From: Helicobacter pylori NCTC 11637 = CCUG 17874 = ATCC 43504 = JCM 12093
GTDB lineage: Bacteria > Campylobacterota > Campylobacteria > Campylobacterales > Helicobacteraceae
Direction: 5' to 3'
Length of the DNA stretch: 64,000 nt
Assembly (NCBI RefSeq): GCF_900478295.1
Contig: NZ_LS483488.1
Coordinates: 1,426,001 to 1,490,000, forward strand
A program made the translations under genes and the position numbers. A model generated the notes under the pieces. That model did no database searches. It saw nothing but the letters and a program-made list of their open reading frames with translations, and was not told where the DNA came from. Position 1 is the stretch's first letter; every line of letters begins with the position of its first letter. Below are positions 17,230-27,148 of the stretch, piece by piece.

Positions 17230-19155
17230 ATGCGATTGAGTAACGCTGACTTAGAACGATTAAAAAGCATGGCGAATGCGCTTCGCTTTTTGTGCGCAGA
17301 CATGATAGATAAGGCTAATAGCGGGCATCCGGGCGTGTGCTTGGGATTAGCCGATGTGATGGTGGTTTTAAGCTTGCACCTAAACCTAAACCCCACTAAC
17401 CCTAAATGGCTCAACAGAGACAGGCTGGTTTTTAGCGGAGGGCATGCGAGCGCGTTAGCGTATAGTTTGTTGCATTTGTGGGGCTTTGATTTGAGTTTAG
17501 AAGATTTAAAGCGTTTCAGGCAATTACACTCTAAAACTCCAGGACACCCCGAATTGCACCACACCGAAGGCATTGAGATCACGACAGGCCCTTTGGGGCA
17601 AGGTTTTGCTAACGCTGTGGGCTTTAGCATGGCGAGTCAATACGCTCAAAACCTTTTAGATAAACAAGCCATTTCTCATAAAGTCTATTGCTTGTGTGGG
17701 GATGGGGATTTGCAAGAAGGCATTAGTTATGAGAGCGCTTCTTTAGCCGGACACCTCAACTTAAACAATCTCATTGTGATTTATGACAGCAACCAGATCA
17801 GCATTGAAGGCGCTATTAATATTAGTTTTAGCGAACAGGTTAAGATGCGGTTTGTGGCGCAAAATTGGGAAGTGCTAGAATGCGATGGGCATGACTATCA
17901 AGCGATTCATAACGCTTTAGAAGAAGCCAAAAAATCCCCTAAACCCACGCTTTTAATCGCTCATACGATTATTGGTAAGGGGGCTGTTGGCTTAGAGGGG
18001 AGTGAAAAAACGCATGGCTCGCCTTTAAATAAAGAAGTGTTAAAACAATCCAAAGAAAACGCTCAAATCAATCCTAATGAAAGCTTTATCATTTGCCCAA
18101 AAAACAAAATGCATTTTGAAGAAGTGAAAGTTAGAGGCGCTAGTTTGGAAGCCTTATGGGAAAAATCCTTAAGCCCTAAAACAAAAGAAAAGATCCATGC
18201 GTTAAAGGATTTTGATTTTAGCGCCATCCATTACCCCACCTTTAAAAAAGGCGAATCTCTAGCCACAAGAGTGAGTAACGGCATGATTTTAAACGCTATC
18301 GCTAAAGAATGCGAGGGCTTTTTAGGGGGGAGCGCGGATTTAGCCCCCTCTAATAACACGCAGTTAAAACACTCTGGCGATTTCCCTTTAGGGCAAAACT
18401 TGCATTTTGGGATCAGAGAGCATGCCATGGGGGCTATCACTAACGCTTTAGCGGCGTATGGCTTGTTGGTGCCTTTTTGCGCGACCTTTTTTGTGTTTAG
18501 CGATTACTTAATGCCCAGCATTCGTTTGAGCGCTTTAATGAAACTGAAAGCCCTTTTTATCTTTACGCATGACAGCATTGGCGTGGGTGAAGATGGGGCC
18601 ACGCACCAGCCCATAGAGCAATTGAGCCATTTACGCGCTTTGCCCAATTTCTATGCTTTCAGACCCAGCGATGCTTTTGAAAATACCGCTTGCATGCAAG
18701 TAGCGTTAAGTTTGAACGCTCCTAGCGCTCTTATTTTATCGCGCCAGAATTTACCCGTGCTTGATGAGGTTTCTAAAGAGCAGGTTTTAAAAGGGGCGTA
18801 TGTTAAACACCATTCTAAAGATCCCATTATCACGCTCGTTGCGAGCGGGAGCGAGGTCTCTTTGGCTTTAGAGAGCGCTAAAATGTTAGAGCGAGAAAAT
18901 ATCCAAACGCAAGTCATCAGCGCACCATGCTTTGATTTGTTGATAGAGCAAGATGAAAGCTATCTTAAAGAACTCTTTAAGGGTAAGGTTTTAGTGATTG
19001 AAGCGAGCCGCGCGATAGAGTGGTATCGTTTTGCGGATAAAATCATTGGCATGGATTCTTTTGGGAGCTCAGCAAAGGGCGATAAACTCTTTGAAAAATT
19101 TGGCTTCAGCGTTGAAAACATCACCACTCAAGCTAAAAGGTTACTCAACGCATGA
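17230..19155 (+). CDS. tkt: Transketolase
   Basis: Thiamine-diphosphate enzyme of the non-oxidative pentose phosphate pathway. The 641-residue protein shows the ThDP motif GDGDLQEGISYE ending in an Asn-containing helix (DSNQ), the catalytic-type histidines in HGSPL and SGGHAS, and the pyrimidine-domain motif FGIREHAMG. I choose ATG at 17230 over the adjacent TTG at 17227. The stop forms an ATGA overlap with addB. Confidence 0.96.
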   Translation: MRLSNADLERLKSMANALRFLCADMIDKANSGHPGVCLGLADVMVVLSLHLNLNPTNPKWLNRDRLVFSGGHASALAYSLLHLWGFDLSLEDLKRFRQLHSKTPGHPELHHTEGIEITTGPLGQGFANAVGFSMASQYAQNLLDKQAISHKVYCLCGDGDLQEGISYESASLAGHLNLNNLIVIYDSNQISIEGAINISFSEQVKMRFVAQNWEVLECDGHDYQAIHNALEEAKKSPKPTLLIAHTIIGKGAVGLEGSEKTHGSPLNKEVLKQSKENAQINPNESFIICPKNKMHFEEVKVRGASLEALWEKSLSPKTKEKIHALKDFDFSAIHYPTFKKGESLATRVSNGMILNAIAKECEGFLGGSADLAPSNNTQLKHSGDFPLGQNLHFGIREHAMGAITNALAAYGLLVPFCATFFVFSDYLMPSIRLSALMKLKALFIFTHDSIGVGEDGATHQPIEQLSHLRALPNFYAFRPSDAFENTACMQVALSLNAPSALILSRQNLPVLDEVSKEQVLKGAYVKHHSKDPIITLVASGSEVSLALESAKMLERENIQTQVISAPCFDLLIEQDESYLKELFKGKVLVIEASRAIEWYRFADKIIGMDSFGSSAKGDKLFEKFGFSVENITTQAKRLLNA

Positions 19156-21488
19156 ATTTAGAAAAACTTTTTTTAGAAAAAACCCCCTTGTTTGTTTTTA
19201 GCTCCACTAGGCGTTTAAAACATTTCTATTTAGAGCAAGGCGAAGGGTTTTTGCCTAGTGCGATGAGCATGGGGAGTTTTTTTGAACAGGCTTTTTACAT
19301 CCCTAATAAAAAGAAAATCCCTAACAGCGCGCGGCTAATTTTAATGATAGACACCATTAAAGCCATCGCTAAAGAAAAAAAATCCATTCTTGAAGGGCTT
19401 TTGCTTTTTGAAAACAGCTTTTTGGGGTATTTGGAAAGCACTTCTTTCTTGTTTGATTTGTTTGATGAGTTAAGCTCTGCTTGTATCAAACTCAATGAAC
19501 TTTCTTTTAAAGACATTTACTTGGATTATGAAAAGCATTTAGAAGTTTTAGAAATGATTTATGATCGCTACATTAAAAAGCTAGAAGAATTAGGCTTTTA
19601 CGACAAAATCATGCAAAAAAAACCCACGATTTTAAAAGAATTTTTTGAGCATTTTTCCTCCATTGAATGGCATCTAGACGGCTTTATGAGCGTTTTTGAA
19701 AGGCAATGCTTATTAGAAGTGGCCGAGTTAGTGCCTATCACTTTACACCTGTCATGCGATAAATACAACCAAAAATTTTTGGAATTTTTGAATCTCAAAT
19801 TAGAAACAGATTGCGATTATTCCATTGATTTTAAAACCCAAAAGATCCTCTCCCAGACATCCAAGCGCCAAAAAATAGAGCCAAAACTTTATGCCAACTC
19901 CAGTTATTTAAAACAAGGCGCTTTAGTTTTACAAACCATAGAAGAATATTTGCAAAAAGATAACGACCCTAATAAAATGGCGATCATCACGCCTAATGCG
20001 GATTTTTTACCTTTTTTAAAACTTTTAGACAAAAACAACAATTTGAATTTTGCGATGGGATTAGGGGCTAAAAACAGCCCTTATTATACAGAGCTTGTAA
20101 AAATCTTAGAAGATTTACAAACAAGCGATTGTAATTTAAGCGAGTCTGCTCTATTGGATTTAGAAAACCTTACGCTCCCGCTTTTAGAACAACAAAGCTC
20201 TAAAGAAAAAGCGCCCTTGAAAGAAGCGCATTCTCAAATCATGCACCAGTATCATCTTTTAAAAGACACGCTTAAAAACTACAGCCTTAAAGATTTATTG
20301 CATTTGTATTTGCAAGAATTTGAAGCCAATTTCCGCTTAGACGATTCTAGCGGGGGCAAAATACGAGTCATGGACACTTTAGAGACAAGGGGCATGCAAT
20401 TTGATAAAATCGTTATTGTAGATTTTAATGAAACTTGTGTGCCAAGCCTTAAAGACTGCGATTTGTTTTTAAACTCTGCTTTAAGGAAATCGCTCAACCT
20501 CCCCACTTTATTGGATAAGAAAAATTTGCAAAAACACTATTACTACCAGCTCTTTAAAAACTCTAAAGAAATAACACTTTCTTATATAGAGAGCGAAACT
20601 TCAAAAGCCTCTAACATGCTTTTAGAATTAAATTTGCATATAGAGCCTATCAAAGACGCTTACACGCTTTTTGCACCAAGTCCTTTAAAAGACTACCAAG
20701 AAGAAGAAATCAAAGCCGCTATCCCTAAAGATTTTAGCTTTAGCGCTAGCTCATTGAACGCTTTTTTAACTTGCAAGCGCCGTTTTTGCTACCACTACAT
20801 GAAGCGATTCAAAGAAAGCCCTAAAGATGAAAATAATAGCACTGTGGGCAGTTTGCTCCATGAACTTTTAAAAGAAGCTTATGAAAAAGATAAAAACCCC
20901 TATGCGTTAGAAGAGAGATTCATTCAGCTCTTAGAAACAAGAGAAAACATTACCCCTAAAGAGCGTTTAGACGCTCTTGTAGCGCTCAAAAAAATCCAGG
21001 CTTTTTATCTTAAAGAAAAAGAACGCTTTAATACAAAAATCAAAATCCTTGATCTTGAAAAAAGCTTTGAAACAACCATTCAAGGCGTTGTTTTTAAAGG
21101 GCGTATAGACAGGATTGACAAAACCGCTGACAATGAAATTATTTTATTGGATTACAAATTCAAAAACGATTTGAAATTAGACAACATGAGTAAAACACAA
21201 AGAGGAGACTTAAGCCCCATAGAAATCGCTCAAATCAGCACCGATTACCAAATGGCTATCTATGCGTTTGCCCTTAAAAATCTAGGTTACAAAGAGCCTA
21301 TAAAAGCCTTTTTTTATGATTTAAGAAAGGGCGAGTTACTAGAAGAAGACGAGCTTACTTTGCAGGCTAAAATGGATCATTTGGAATTTTCTCTTATCCC
21401 CAAGCTCAAGCAAGAAATTGATTTTGAAAAAACTTCAGAGGCTAAAGATTGTGAGTATTGCTCTTTTAAAGACATGTGCAACCGATGA
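19152..21488 (+). CDS. addB: AddB subunit of the AddAB helicase-nuclease
   Basis: Subunit of the RecBCD-like complex that resects double-strand breaks for recombination. The 778-residue protein is long and divergent in its helicase-like N-terminal part but has a clear C-terminal RecB-family PD-(D/E)XK nuclease: GRIDRIDKT, then LLDYKF, then DYQMAIYAFALKN. The iron-sulfur cysteines flank it: CKRRFC before and CEYCSFKDMC at the end. ATGA overlaps couple it to tkt upstream and ftsK downstream. HP1089 equivalent by recall. Confidence 0.88.
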   Translation: MNLEKLFLEKTPLFVFSSTRRLKHFYLEQGEGFLPSAMSMGSFFEQAFYIPNKKKIPNSARLILMIDTIKAIAKEKKSILEGLLLFENSFLGYLESTSFLFDLFDELSSACIKLNELSFKDIYLDYEKHLEVLEMIYDRYIKKLEELGFYDKIMQKKPTILKEFFEHFSSIEWHLDGFMSVFERQCLLEVAELVPITLHLSCDKYNQKFLEFLNLKLETDCDYSIDFKTQKILSQTSKRQKIEPKLYANSSYLKQGALVLQTIEEYLQKDNDPNKMAIITPNADFLPFLKLLDKNNNLNFAMGLGAKNSPYYTELVKILEDLQTSDCNLSESALLDLENLTLPLLEQQSSKEKAPLKEAHSQIMHQYHLLKDTLKNYSLKDLLHLYLQEFEANFRLDDSSGGKIRVMDTLETRGMQFDKIVIVDFNETCVPSLKDCDLFLNSALRKSLNLPTLLDKKNLQKHYYYQLFKNSKEITLSYIESETSKASNMLLELNLHIEPIKDAYTLFAPSPLKDYQEEEIKAAIPKDFSFSASSLNAFLTCKRRFCYHYMKRFKESPKDENNSTVGSLLHELLKEAYEKDKNPYALEERFIQLLETRENITPKERLDALVALKKIQAFYLKEKERFNTKIKILDLEKSFETTIQGVVFKGRIDRIDKTADNEIILLDYKFKNDLKLDNMSKTQRGDLSPIEIAQISTDYQMAIYAFALKNLGYKEPIKAFFYDLRKGELLEEDELTLQAKMDHLEFSLIPKLKQEIDFEKTSEAKDCEYCSFKDMCNR

Positions 21489-24022
21489 AATCTAAAAAAC
21501 TTTATTTAGCTTTAATCATAGGGGTTTTATTAGCGTTTTTAACCCTATCTTCATGGCTGGGTAACAGCGGTTTAGTGGGGCGTTTTGGGGTGTGGTTTGC
21601 CGCACTCAATAAAAAATATTTTGGGTATCTTTCATTGATTAATTTACCCTATTTAGCGTGGGTTTTATTCCTTTTATACAAGACTAAAAACCCTTTTACA
21701 GAAATCGTTTTAGAAAAAACTTTAGGGCATCTATTAGGCATTTTATCTTTGCTCTTTTTACAATCTAGCCTATTAAATCAAGGGGAAATCGGCAACAGCG
21801 TGCGTTTGTTTTTACGCCCTTTTATAGGGAACTTTGGGCTTTATGCACTGATAACGCTTATGGTAATTATTTCTTATTTGATTTTATTCAAACTACCCCC
21901 TAAAAGCGTTTTTTATCCTTATATGAACAAAACACAAAACCTTTTAAAAGAGATTTACAAACAATGCTTACAAGCCTTTAGCCCTAATTTTAGCCTGAAA
22001 AAAGAGGGTTTTGAAAACACCTTATCAGATCTTCAAAAAAAAGAAACCAACAACGACAAAGAAAAAGAAAACCTTAAAGAAAACCTTATTGATGAAAACC
22101 ACAACACCCCTAACGAAGAATCGTTTTTAGCGATCCCTACCCCCTATAACACGACTTTAAACGATCTAGAGCCGCAAGAAGGCTTGGTTCAAATTTCCCC
22201 TCACCCCCCTACCCATTACACCATTTACCCTAAAAGAAACCGATTTGATGATTTGACTAACCCCACTAACCCCCCTTTAAAAGAAATTAAACAAGAAACC
22301 AAAGAAAGAGAACCCACGCTTAAAAAAGAAACACCCACCACACTCAAACCTATCATGCCAATATCCGAACCCAACACAGAAAATGACAACAACACACAAA
22401 ACCCTAAAACCCCCAACCACCCAAAAAAAGAAGAAAGCCCACAAGAAAACGTGCAAGAAGAAAGGATAAAGGAAAATCTAAAAGAAGAAGAAAAAGAAAC
22501 GCAAAACGCTCCAAACTTTAGCCCAGAAACCCCCACAAGTGCTAAAAAACCCGTTATGGTTAAAGAATTGAGCGAAAATAAAGAGATATTAGACGGATTG
22601 GATTATGGCGAAGTGCAAAAACCCAAAGATTATGAGCTTCCCACAACGCAATTATTGAATGCGGTTTGTTTGAAGGACACTTCTTTAGACGAAAACGAGA
22701 TTGACCAAAAAATCCAAGATCTATTGAGCAAGCTGCGCACTTTTAAAATTGATGGCGATATTATCCGCACTTATTCAGGCCCTATTGTAACCACTTTTGA
22801 ATTCCGCCCAGCCCCCAATGTTAAGGTGAGCCGCATTTTAGGCTTGAGCGATGATTTAGCGATGACTTTATGCGCTGAATCCATCCGCATTCAAGCCCCC
22901 ATTAAGGGTAAAGATGTCGTTGGTATTGAAATCCCTAACAGCCAAAGCCAAATTATTTATTTGAGAGAAATTCTAGAGAGCGAATTGTTTCAAAAATCCA
23001 GCTCGCCCTTAACTCTAGCTTTAGGCAAAGACATTGTGGGTAACCCTTTCATCACGGATTTAAAAAAGCTCCCCCACTTGCTCATCGCTGGCACGACAGG
23101 GAGCGGTAAGAGCGTGGGCGTGAATGCGATGATTTTATCCTTACTTTATAAAAACCCCCCCGATCAACTCAAATTAGTGATGATCGATCCCAAAATGGTA
23201 GAATTTAGCATTTATGCGGACATCCCTCATTTACTCACGCCCATTATCACCGACCCTAAAAAAGCTATCGGAGCCTTGCAAAGCGTGGCTAAAGAAATGG
23301 AGCGCCGGTATTCTTTAATGAGCGAATACAAGGTTAAAACCATTGATTCTTACAATGAGCAAGCCCCAAGTAACAGCGTTGAAGCGTTCCCCTATTTGAT
23401 TGTGGTGATTGATGAATTAGCGGATTTGATGATGACAGGGGGCAAAGAAGCGGAATTTCCTATCGCTAGGATCGCTCAAATGGGGCGAGCAAGCGGCTTG
23501 CACCTCATTGTAGCGACCCAACGCCCAAGCGTGGATGTCGTAACCGGCTTGATTAAAACCAACTTGCCTTCAAGGGTGAGTTTTAGGGTAGGCACTAAGA
23601 TTGATTCTAAAGTGATTTTAGACACCGATGGGGCGCAAAGCTTGCTAGGAAGGGGCGATATGCTCTTTACCCCCCCAGGAACAAACGGGTTAGTGCGCTT
23701 GCATGCCCCCTTTGCCACTGAAGATGAAATCAAAAAAATCGTGGATTTTATTAAAGCCCAAAAAGAAGTGGAATACGATAAAGATTTCTTGCTAGAAGAA
23801 TCGCGCATGCCTTTAGACACCCCTAACTATCAAGGCGATGACATTTTAGAAAGGGCTAAAGCGGTGATTTTAGAAAAAAAGATCACTTCTACGAGTTTTT
23901 TACAACGCCAATTAAAAATCGGCTACAACCAAGCCGCCACCATTACTGACGAATTAGAAGCCCAAGGCTTTTTATCCCCAAGAAACGCCAAAGGCAACAG
24001 AGAGATTTTGCAAAACTTTTAG
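21485..24022 (+). CDS. ftsK: DNA translocase FtsK
   Basis: Septum-anchored DNA pump for chromosome segregation and dimer resolution. The 845-residue protein has N-terminal membrane helices (about residues 5-130), a long Pro/Glu/Lys-rich linker, the motor domain with Walker A AGTTGSGKSVGVN and Walker B LIVVIDELADLMM, and the gamma winged-helix domain at the end (STSFLQRQLKIGYNQAAT). I choose ATG at 21485, which forms an ATGA overlap with addB, over a GTG nine bases upstream. Confidence 0.96.
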   Translation: MKSKKLYLALIIGVLLAFLTLSSWLGNSGLVGRFGVWFAALNKKYFGYLSLINLPYLAWVLFLLYKTKNPFTEIVLEKTLGHLLGILSLLFLQSSLLNQGEIGNSVRLFLRPFIGNFGLYALITLMVIISYLILFKLPPKSVFYPYMNKTQNLLKEIYKQCLQAFSPNFSLKKEGFENTLSDLQKKETNNDKEKENLKENLIDENHNTPNEESFLAIPTPYNTTLNDLEPQEGLVQISPHPPTHYTIYPKRNRFDDLTNPTNPPLKEIKQETKEREPTLKKETPTTLKPIMPISEPNTENDNNTQNPKTPNHPKKEESPQENVQEERIKENLKEEEKETQNAPNFSPETPTSAKKPVMVKELSENKEILDGLDYGEVQKPKDYELPTTQLLNAVCLKDTSLDENEIDQKIQDLLSKLRTFKIDGDIIRTYSGPIVTTFEFRPAPNVKVSRILGLSDDLAMTLCAESIRIQAPIKGKDVVGIEIPNSQSQIIYLREILESELFQKSSSPLTLALGKDIVGNPFITDLKKLPHLLIAGTTGSGKSVGVNAMILSLLYKNPPDQLKLVMIDPKMVEFSIYADIPHLLTPIITDPKKAIGALQSVAKEMERRYSLMSEYKVKTIDSYNEQAPSNSVEAFPYLIVVIDELADLMMTGGKEAEFPIARIAQMGRASGLHLIVATQRPSVDVVTGLIKTNLPSRVSFRVGTKIDSKVILDTDGAQSLLGRGDMLFTPPGTNGLVRLHAPFATEDEIKKIVDFIKAQKEVEYDKDFLLEESRMPLDTPNYQGDDILERAKAVILEKKITSTSFLQRQLKIGYNQAATITDELEAQGFLSPRNAKGNREILQNF

Positions 24023-24281
24023 GCTTTGTTTTCATTGGATATTGGCAAACATTATTTTTAATTTTTAAAAAGTTACCGCCTGCTTTTCGCAAGCTTTTTA
24101 TGATTGATTTTAAAAATGCCTGTGCGCATTTTTTAGGCTTTACCACCAATCCTTCATTAAAAACAAAAACTTTTCTCAATGATACAAACGACACCAACCT
24201 TTCATCTATTAATCAAATATTATCTGTGGTTTCCCTAACTCCTAGTAAAATTACCTAAAAATTTCATGTTCAAGGATAGCC

Positions 24282-25562
24282 ATGAGCCCCCAACCCGCCA
24301 CCAAAAAACCCTTAAAATCCCTTTTAGCCGCTAGTTCAGGTAATTTAGTGGAATGGTATGACTTTTACGCTTATGCGTTCTTAGCGCCTTATTTCGCTAA
24401 GGAATTTACCCACACGAACGACCCCACTTTAGCGCTAATCTCAGCTTTTTTAGTTTTCATGCTAGGGTTTTTCATGCGCCCTTTGGGGAGTTTGTTTTTT
24501 GGTAAATTGGGGGATAAAAAGGGGCGTAAAACTTCTATGGTGTATTCCATTATCCTTATGGCGCTAGGCTCTTTTTTGCTCGCATTGCTCCCCACTAAAG
24601 AAATCGTAGGGGAATGGGCGTTCTTGTTTTTATTATTAGCCAGGCTTTTACAGGGCTTTAGCGTGGGAGGAGAATATGGCGTGGTCGCTACTTACCTCTC
24701 TGAATTGGGCAAGAATGGCAAAAAAGGTTTTTATGGCTCTTTTCAATATGTAACTTTAGTTGGAGGGCAACTCTTAGCTATTTTTTCACTCTTTATCGTT
24801 GAAAACATTTACACGCATGAGCAAATCAGTGCGTTTGCTTGGCGTTATTTATTCGCTTTAGGGGGTATATTAGCCCTACTCTCGCTCTTTTTAAGAAATA
24901 TCATGGAAGAAACTATGGATAGTAAAACAACTCCCAAAACCACTATTAAAGAAGAAACCCAAAGGGGCAGTTTAAAAGAATTGCTCCACCATAAAAAAGC
25001 CTTAATGATAGTCTTTGGGCTAACTATGGGAGGGAGTTTGTGTTTTTATACTTTTACGGTGTATTTAAAAATCTTTTTAACCAACAGCTCATCATTCAGC
25101 CCTAAAGAAAGCAGTTTTATCATGCTTTTGGCGCTCTCTTATTTTATCTTCTTACAACCCTTATGCGGGATGCTGGCTGATAAAATCAAACGCACCCAAA
25201 TGCTGATGGTTTTTGCGATCACAGGGCTTATTGTAACGCCCGTTGTCTTTTATGGTATCAAGCATGCCACTAGCGTGTATGAAGCCCTATTTTATGAAAT
25301 ACTCGCATTGAGCAGCATGAGTTTTTACACTTGCATTGCTGGGGTCATTAAGGCGGAATTATTCCCTGAACATGTGCGAGCGCTTGGCGTGGGTTTGGCC
25401 TATGCGATTGCGAATGCGCTTTTTGGAGGGAGCGCGAGTTATATAGCGTTAGAGTTCAAACAACATGGTTTTGAATGGGGGTTTGTGGGCTATGTCATGT
25501 TGAGTATTATTATCTTTATGGTTATGGTTATCCTATTCCCTAAAAAAACCTATTTGGAATGA
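24282..25562 (+). CDS. kgtP: Alpha-ketoglutarate permease (MFS)
   Basis: Proton-linked uptake of 2-oxoglutarate across the inner membrane. The 426-residue protein has about twelve hydrophobic segments, the metabolite:H+ symporter start (SGNLVEWYDFYAYAF) and the MFS loop motif GKLGDKKGRKTSM. The ATG has a clear AAGGATAGCC ribosome site. The 259 nt before it hold no gene. HP1091 equivalent by recall; substrate is by family. Confidence 0.88.
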   Translation: MSPQPATKKPLKSLLAASSGNLVEWYDFYAYAFLAPYFAKEFTHTNDPTLALISAFLVFMLGFFMRPLGSLFFGKLGDKKGRKTSMVYSIILMALGSFLLALLPTKEIVGEWAFLFLLLARLLQGFSVGGEYGVVATYLSELGKNGKKGFYGSFQYVTLVGGQLLAIFSLFIVENIYTHEQISAFAWRYLFALGGILALLSLFLRNIMEETMDSKTTPKTTIKEETQRGSLKELLHHKKALMIVFGLTMGGSLCFYTFTVYLKIFLTNSSSFSPKESSFIMLLALSYFIFLQPLCGMLADKIKRTQMLMVFAITGLIVTPVVFYGIKHATSVYEALFYEILALSSMSFYTCIAGVIKAELFPEHVRALGVGLAYAIANALFGGSASYIALEFKQHGFEWGFVGYVMLSIIIFMVMVILFPKKTYLE

Positions 25563-25585
25563 ATCTGTTTTTATTTAATTTTTGC

Positions 25586-25591
25586 TATAAT
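25586..25591 (+). promoter_or_regulatory. -10 box for the flagellar rod gene
   Basis: TGCTATAAT (extended -10) 26 nt before the start at 25617, so the gene has its own sigma-80-type promoter just after kgtP. Confidence 0.5.
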
Positions 25592-25616
25592 TTTTCCTTT
25601 TAAAAGGATTATTCGC

Positions 25617-26426
25617 ATGCAAAATGGGTATTATGCGGCCACAGGAGCCATGGCGACACAATTTAACCGCTTGGATTTAACCTCTAATAATTTAGCTAAT
25701 TTAAACACCAACGGCTTTAAAAGAGACGATGCGATTACAGGCGATTTTTTAAGGCTTTACCAACAATACCGAGAGCAACTGCCCTTAGAAGATCAAACCA
25801 AAGCGAGCGCGAAGTATTTAAACCGCAATCTCAATCGTGTGCCTGTTCTATCAGAAATCTATACGGATAGGAGTCTTGGCGCGTTTGAAGGAACGCATAA
25901 CCCCCTAGATTTTGCCCTAACAAGCCCTAACCTCTATTTTGCGATACAAACTAATGAGGGCGTCGCTTATACCAGAGATGGGCATTTTAGCGTGGATAAA
26001 GACGGCTTTTTAGTTACTCTTAATGGCTTTAGGGTGCTTTCTCGTTCGGGCTTGAACGAAAAAGGAGGGATCATGCTCATGCCTGACGCTGAAATTGAAG
26101 TCAATCAAAATGGTGGAATCACTTTTAGGGATAATGAAGCCCAAATTCAAGCAGGCGCGTTAGCTTTAGTGAGTTTTAGCGAACCTAAAAATCTTAAAAA
26201 AATAGGGCAAAACCTTTATACTTATCAGGGCGAAGGCGTCCATCAAGTCTCTGACTCTGGTGCGTTAAGGCAATACATGCTAGAAAAAAGCAATGTCAAT
26301 GCGGTGCGCGAGATGAGCGCTTTGATTGAAATCAACCGCTTTTTGGACATGTATTCTAAAGTGTTAAAAACCCATCAAGACGACATGAACGCCGAAGCGA
26401 TCAACAAACTCGCTACAAAAGCTTAA
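25617..26426 (+). CDS. Flagellar basal-body rod protein, FlgG/FlgF type
   Basis: Structural subunit of the flagellar rod. The 269-residue protein starts MQNGYYAATGAMATQFNRLD, with the conserved N-terminal helix (LTSNNLANLNTNGFKRDD) and a C-terminal helix (EMSALIEINRFLDMYSKVLK) that mark the rod/hook family. Length fits FlgG or FlgF. It corresponds to HP1092 by recall, often named flgG1. A second FlgG is usually encoded elsewhere, so the exact rod position is uncertain. Confidence 0.85.
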   Translation: MQNGYYAATGAMATQFNRLDLTSNNLANLNTNGFKRDDAITGDFLRLYQQYREQLPLEDQTKASAKYLNRNLNRVPVLSEIYTDRSLGAFEGTHNPLDFALTSPNLYFAIQTNEGVAYTRDGHFSVDKDGFLVTLNGFRVLSRSGLNEKGGIMLMPDAEIEVNQNGGITFRDNEAQIQAGALALVSFSEPKNLKKIGQNLYTYQGEGVHQVSDSGALRQYMLEKSNVNAVREMSALIEINRFLDMYSKVLKTHQDDMNAEAINKLATKA

Positions 26427-26851
26427 AAGCGATTTGTCTCTTTGATTGGTGGAAAATTTTCATGCGTGCGTGTGTTTGCATGTTTATTTTTTCTTTTTTA
26501 TTGTTTAGTTCGTTGCGGTTCTTGTGTTTTAAACTCGTTTGTGATAGGATCATTCCCATTAAGGTTTGAGACGCTATAGTTGATGCCGTCTCCGTAATGG
26601 TTAGAAAGTGTCGCAATGGTTTCTAATTCCCTTAATGTTTTTATTGCCCCAATCAAGTTTTTTGATTACCCACTTGATTATCAGCGTTCATTTTAAGATA
26701 GAGCCATTCTAAAAGCTTGTAAAAATTTTCTTTCTGCTTCCACTAAGCTTTAGCAAGTCATTCTTTTCTAATTTGATTGTGCCTTTTTAGCATAACCAAC
26801 ACTATATCTAAAGAAATCTTTTTTCTTGTTTGTGAATGTAGTTTTATATTC
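26427..26851. other. 425-bp stretch holding only decayed coding sequence
   Basis: No intact gene. The minus strand carries protein-like fragments in three frames, described at 26498-26770. Immediately left of the 26852 stop a further readable stretch (YKTTFTNKKKDFFRYSVGYA) follows the stop of the neighbouring frame. Confidence 0.5.
26498..26770 (-). pseudogene. Decayed minus-strand gene near the restriction-like ORFs
   Basis: Reading leftward, one frame gives IKLEKNDLLKLSG, a second gives WKQKENFYKLLEWLYLKMNA then DNQVGNQK, and a third gives KNLIGAIKTLRELETIATLS then NHYGDGINYSVSNLNG to a stop at 26498. The second and third join if one A is added to the A6 run near 26658-26664; the first and second join with one more base near 26735. 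The joined protein is acidic-basic, helical and convincing as a former gene, about 95 residues. I do not recognise its family. Confidence 0.45.
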
Positions 26852-27148
26852 TTACTCCAACGCCAAGTCAATCAAAATTTGCCAATTCTCTTTATAGTGT
26901 TGGAGTTGCGACAAGCTCTTTGTGTTGCCCCATTCTTGTATGTCTTCAATAGGGATAATATAGCATTCGCTCGTGCGAGTGTCTATCCCTAAAATCAAAT
27001 CGCAATCTTTTTTGGTGTATTTGTAAATGCGTTTGGGGGCATTCCTATCAATTTGAACCCCACTCCTATAGTCTCCTATAAAATTCAAAGTTATTTTATT
27101 TGCCCTATTAAGTGGTATTCTAAAATGCTTTTTTGCTTCCTCTCGCAT
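26852..27148 (-). CDS. Small endonuclease-like protein or C-terminal fragment
   Basis: A 98-residue frame reading GDYRSGVQIDRNAPKRIYKY, then KKDCDLILGIDTRTSECYII and PIEDIQEW, with TKSLSQLQHYKENW near the end. This pattern is typical of C-terminal parts of small PD-(D/E)XK restriction or homing endonucleases. It overlaps the 3' end of the DUF3883 gene by 58 nt in another frame, so it may be a separate coupled gene or the displaced C-terminal part of one longer enzyme. No methyltransferase gene is adjacent. Confidence 0.55.
   Translation of the reverse strand: MREEAKKHFRIPLNRANKITLNFIGDYRSGVQIDRNAPKRIYKYTKKDCDLILGIDTRTSECYIIPIEDIQEWGNTKSLSQLQHYKENWQILIDLALE

Noticed and set aside
24023..24281. 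Gap between ftsK and kgtP, checked for an sRNA or attenuator
   Set aside because: No strong hairpin or gene-like frame; only AT-rich sequence and the kgtP ribosome site.
26413..26616. 67-codon minus-strand frame next to the flagellar rod gene
   Set aside because: A neighbouring frame over the same bases is far more protein-like and belongs to the decayed gene at 26498-26770.
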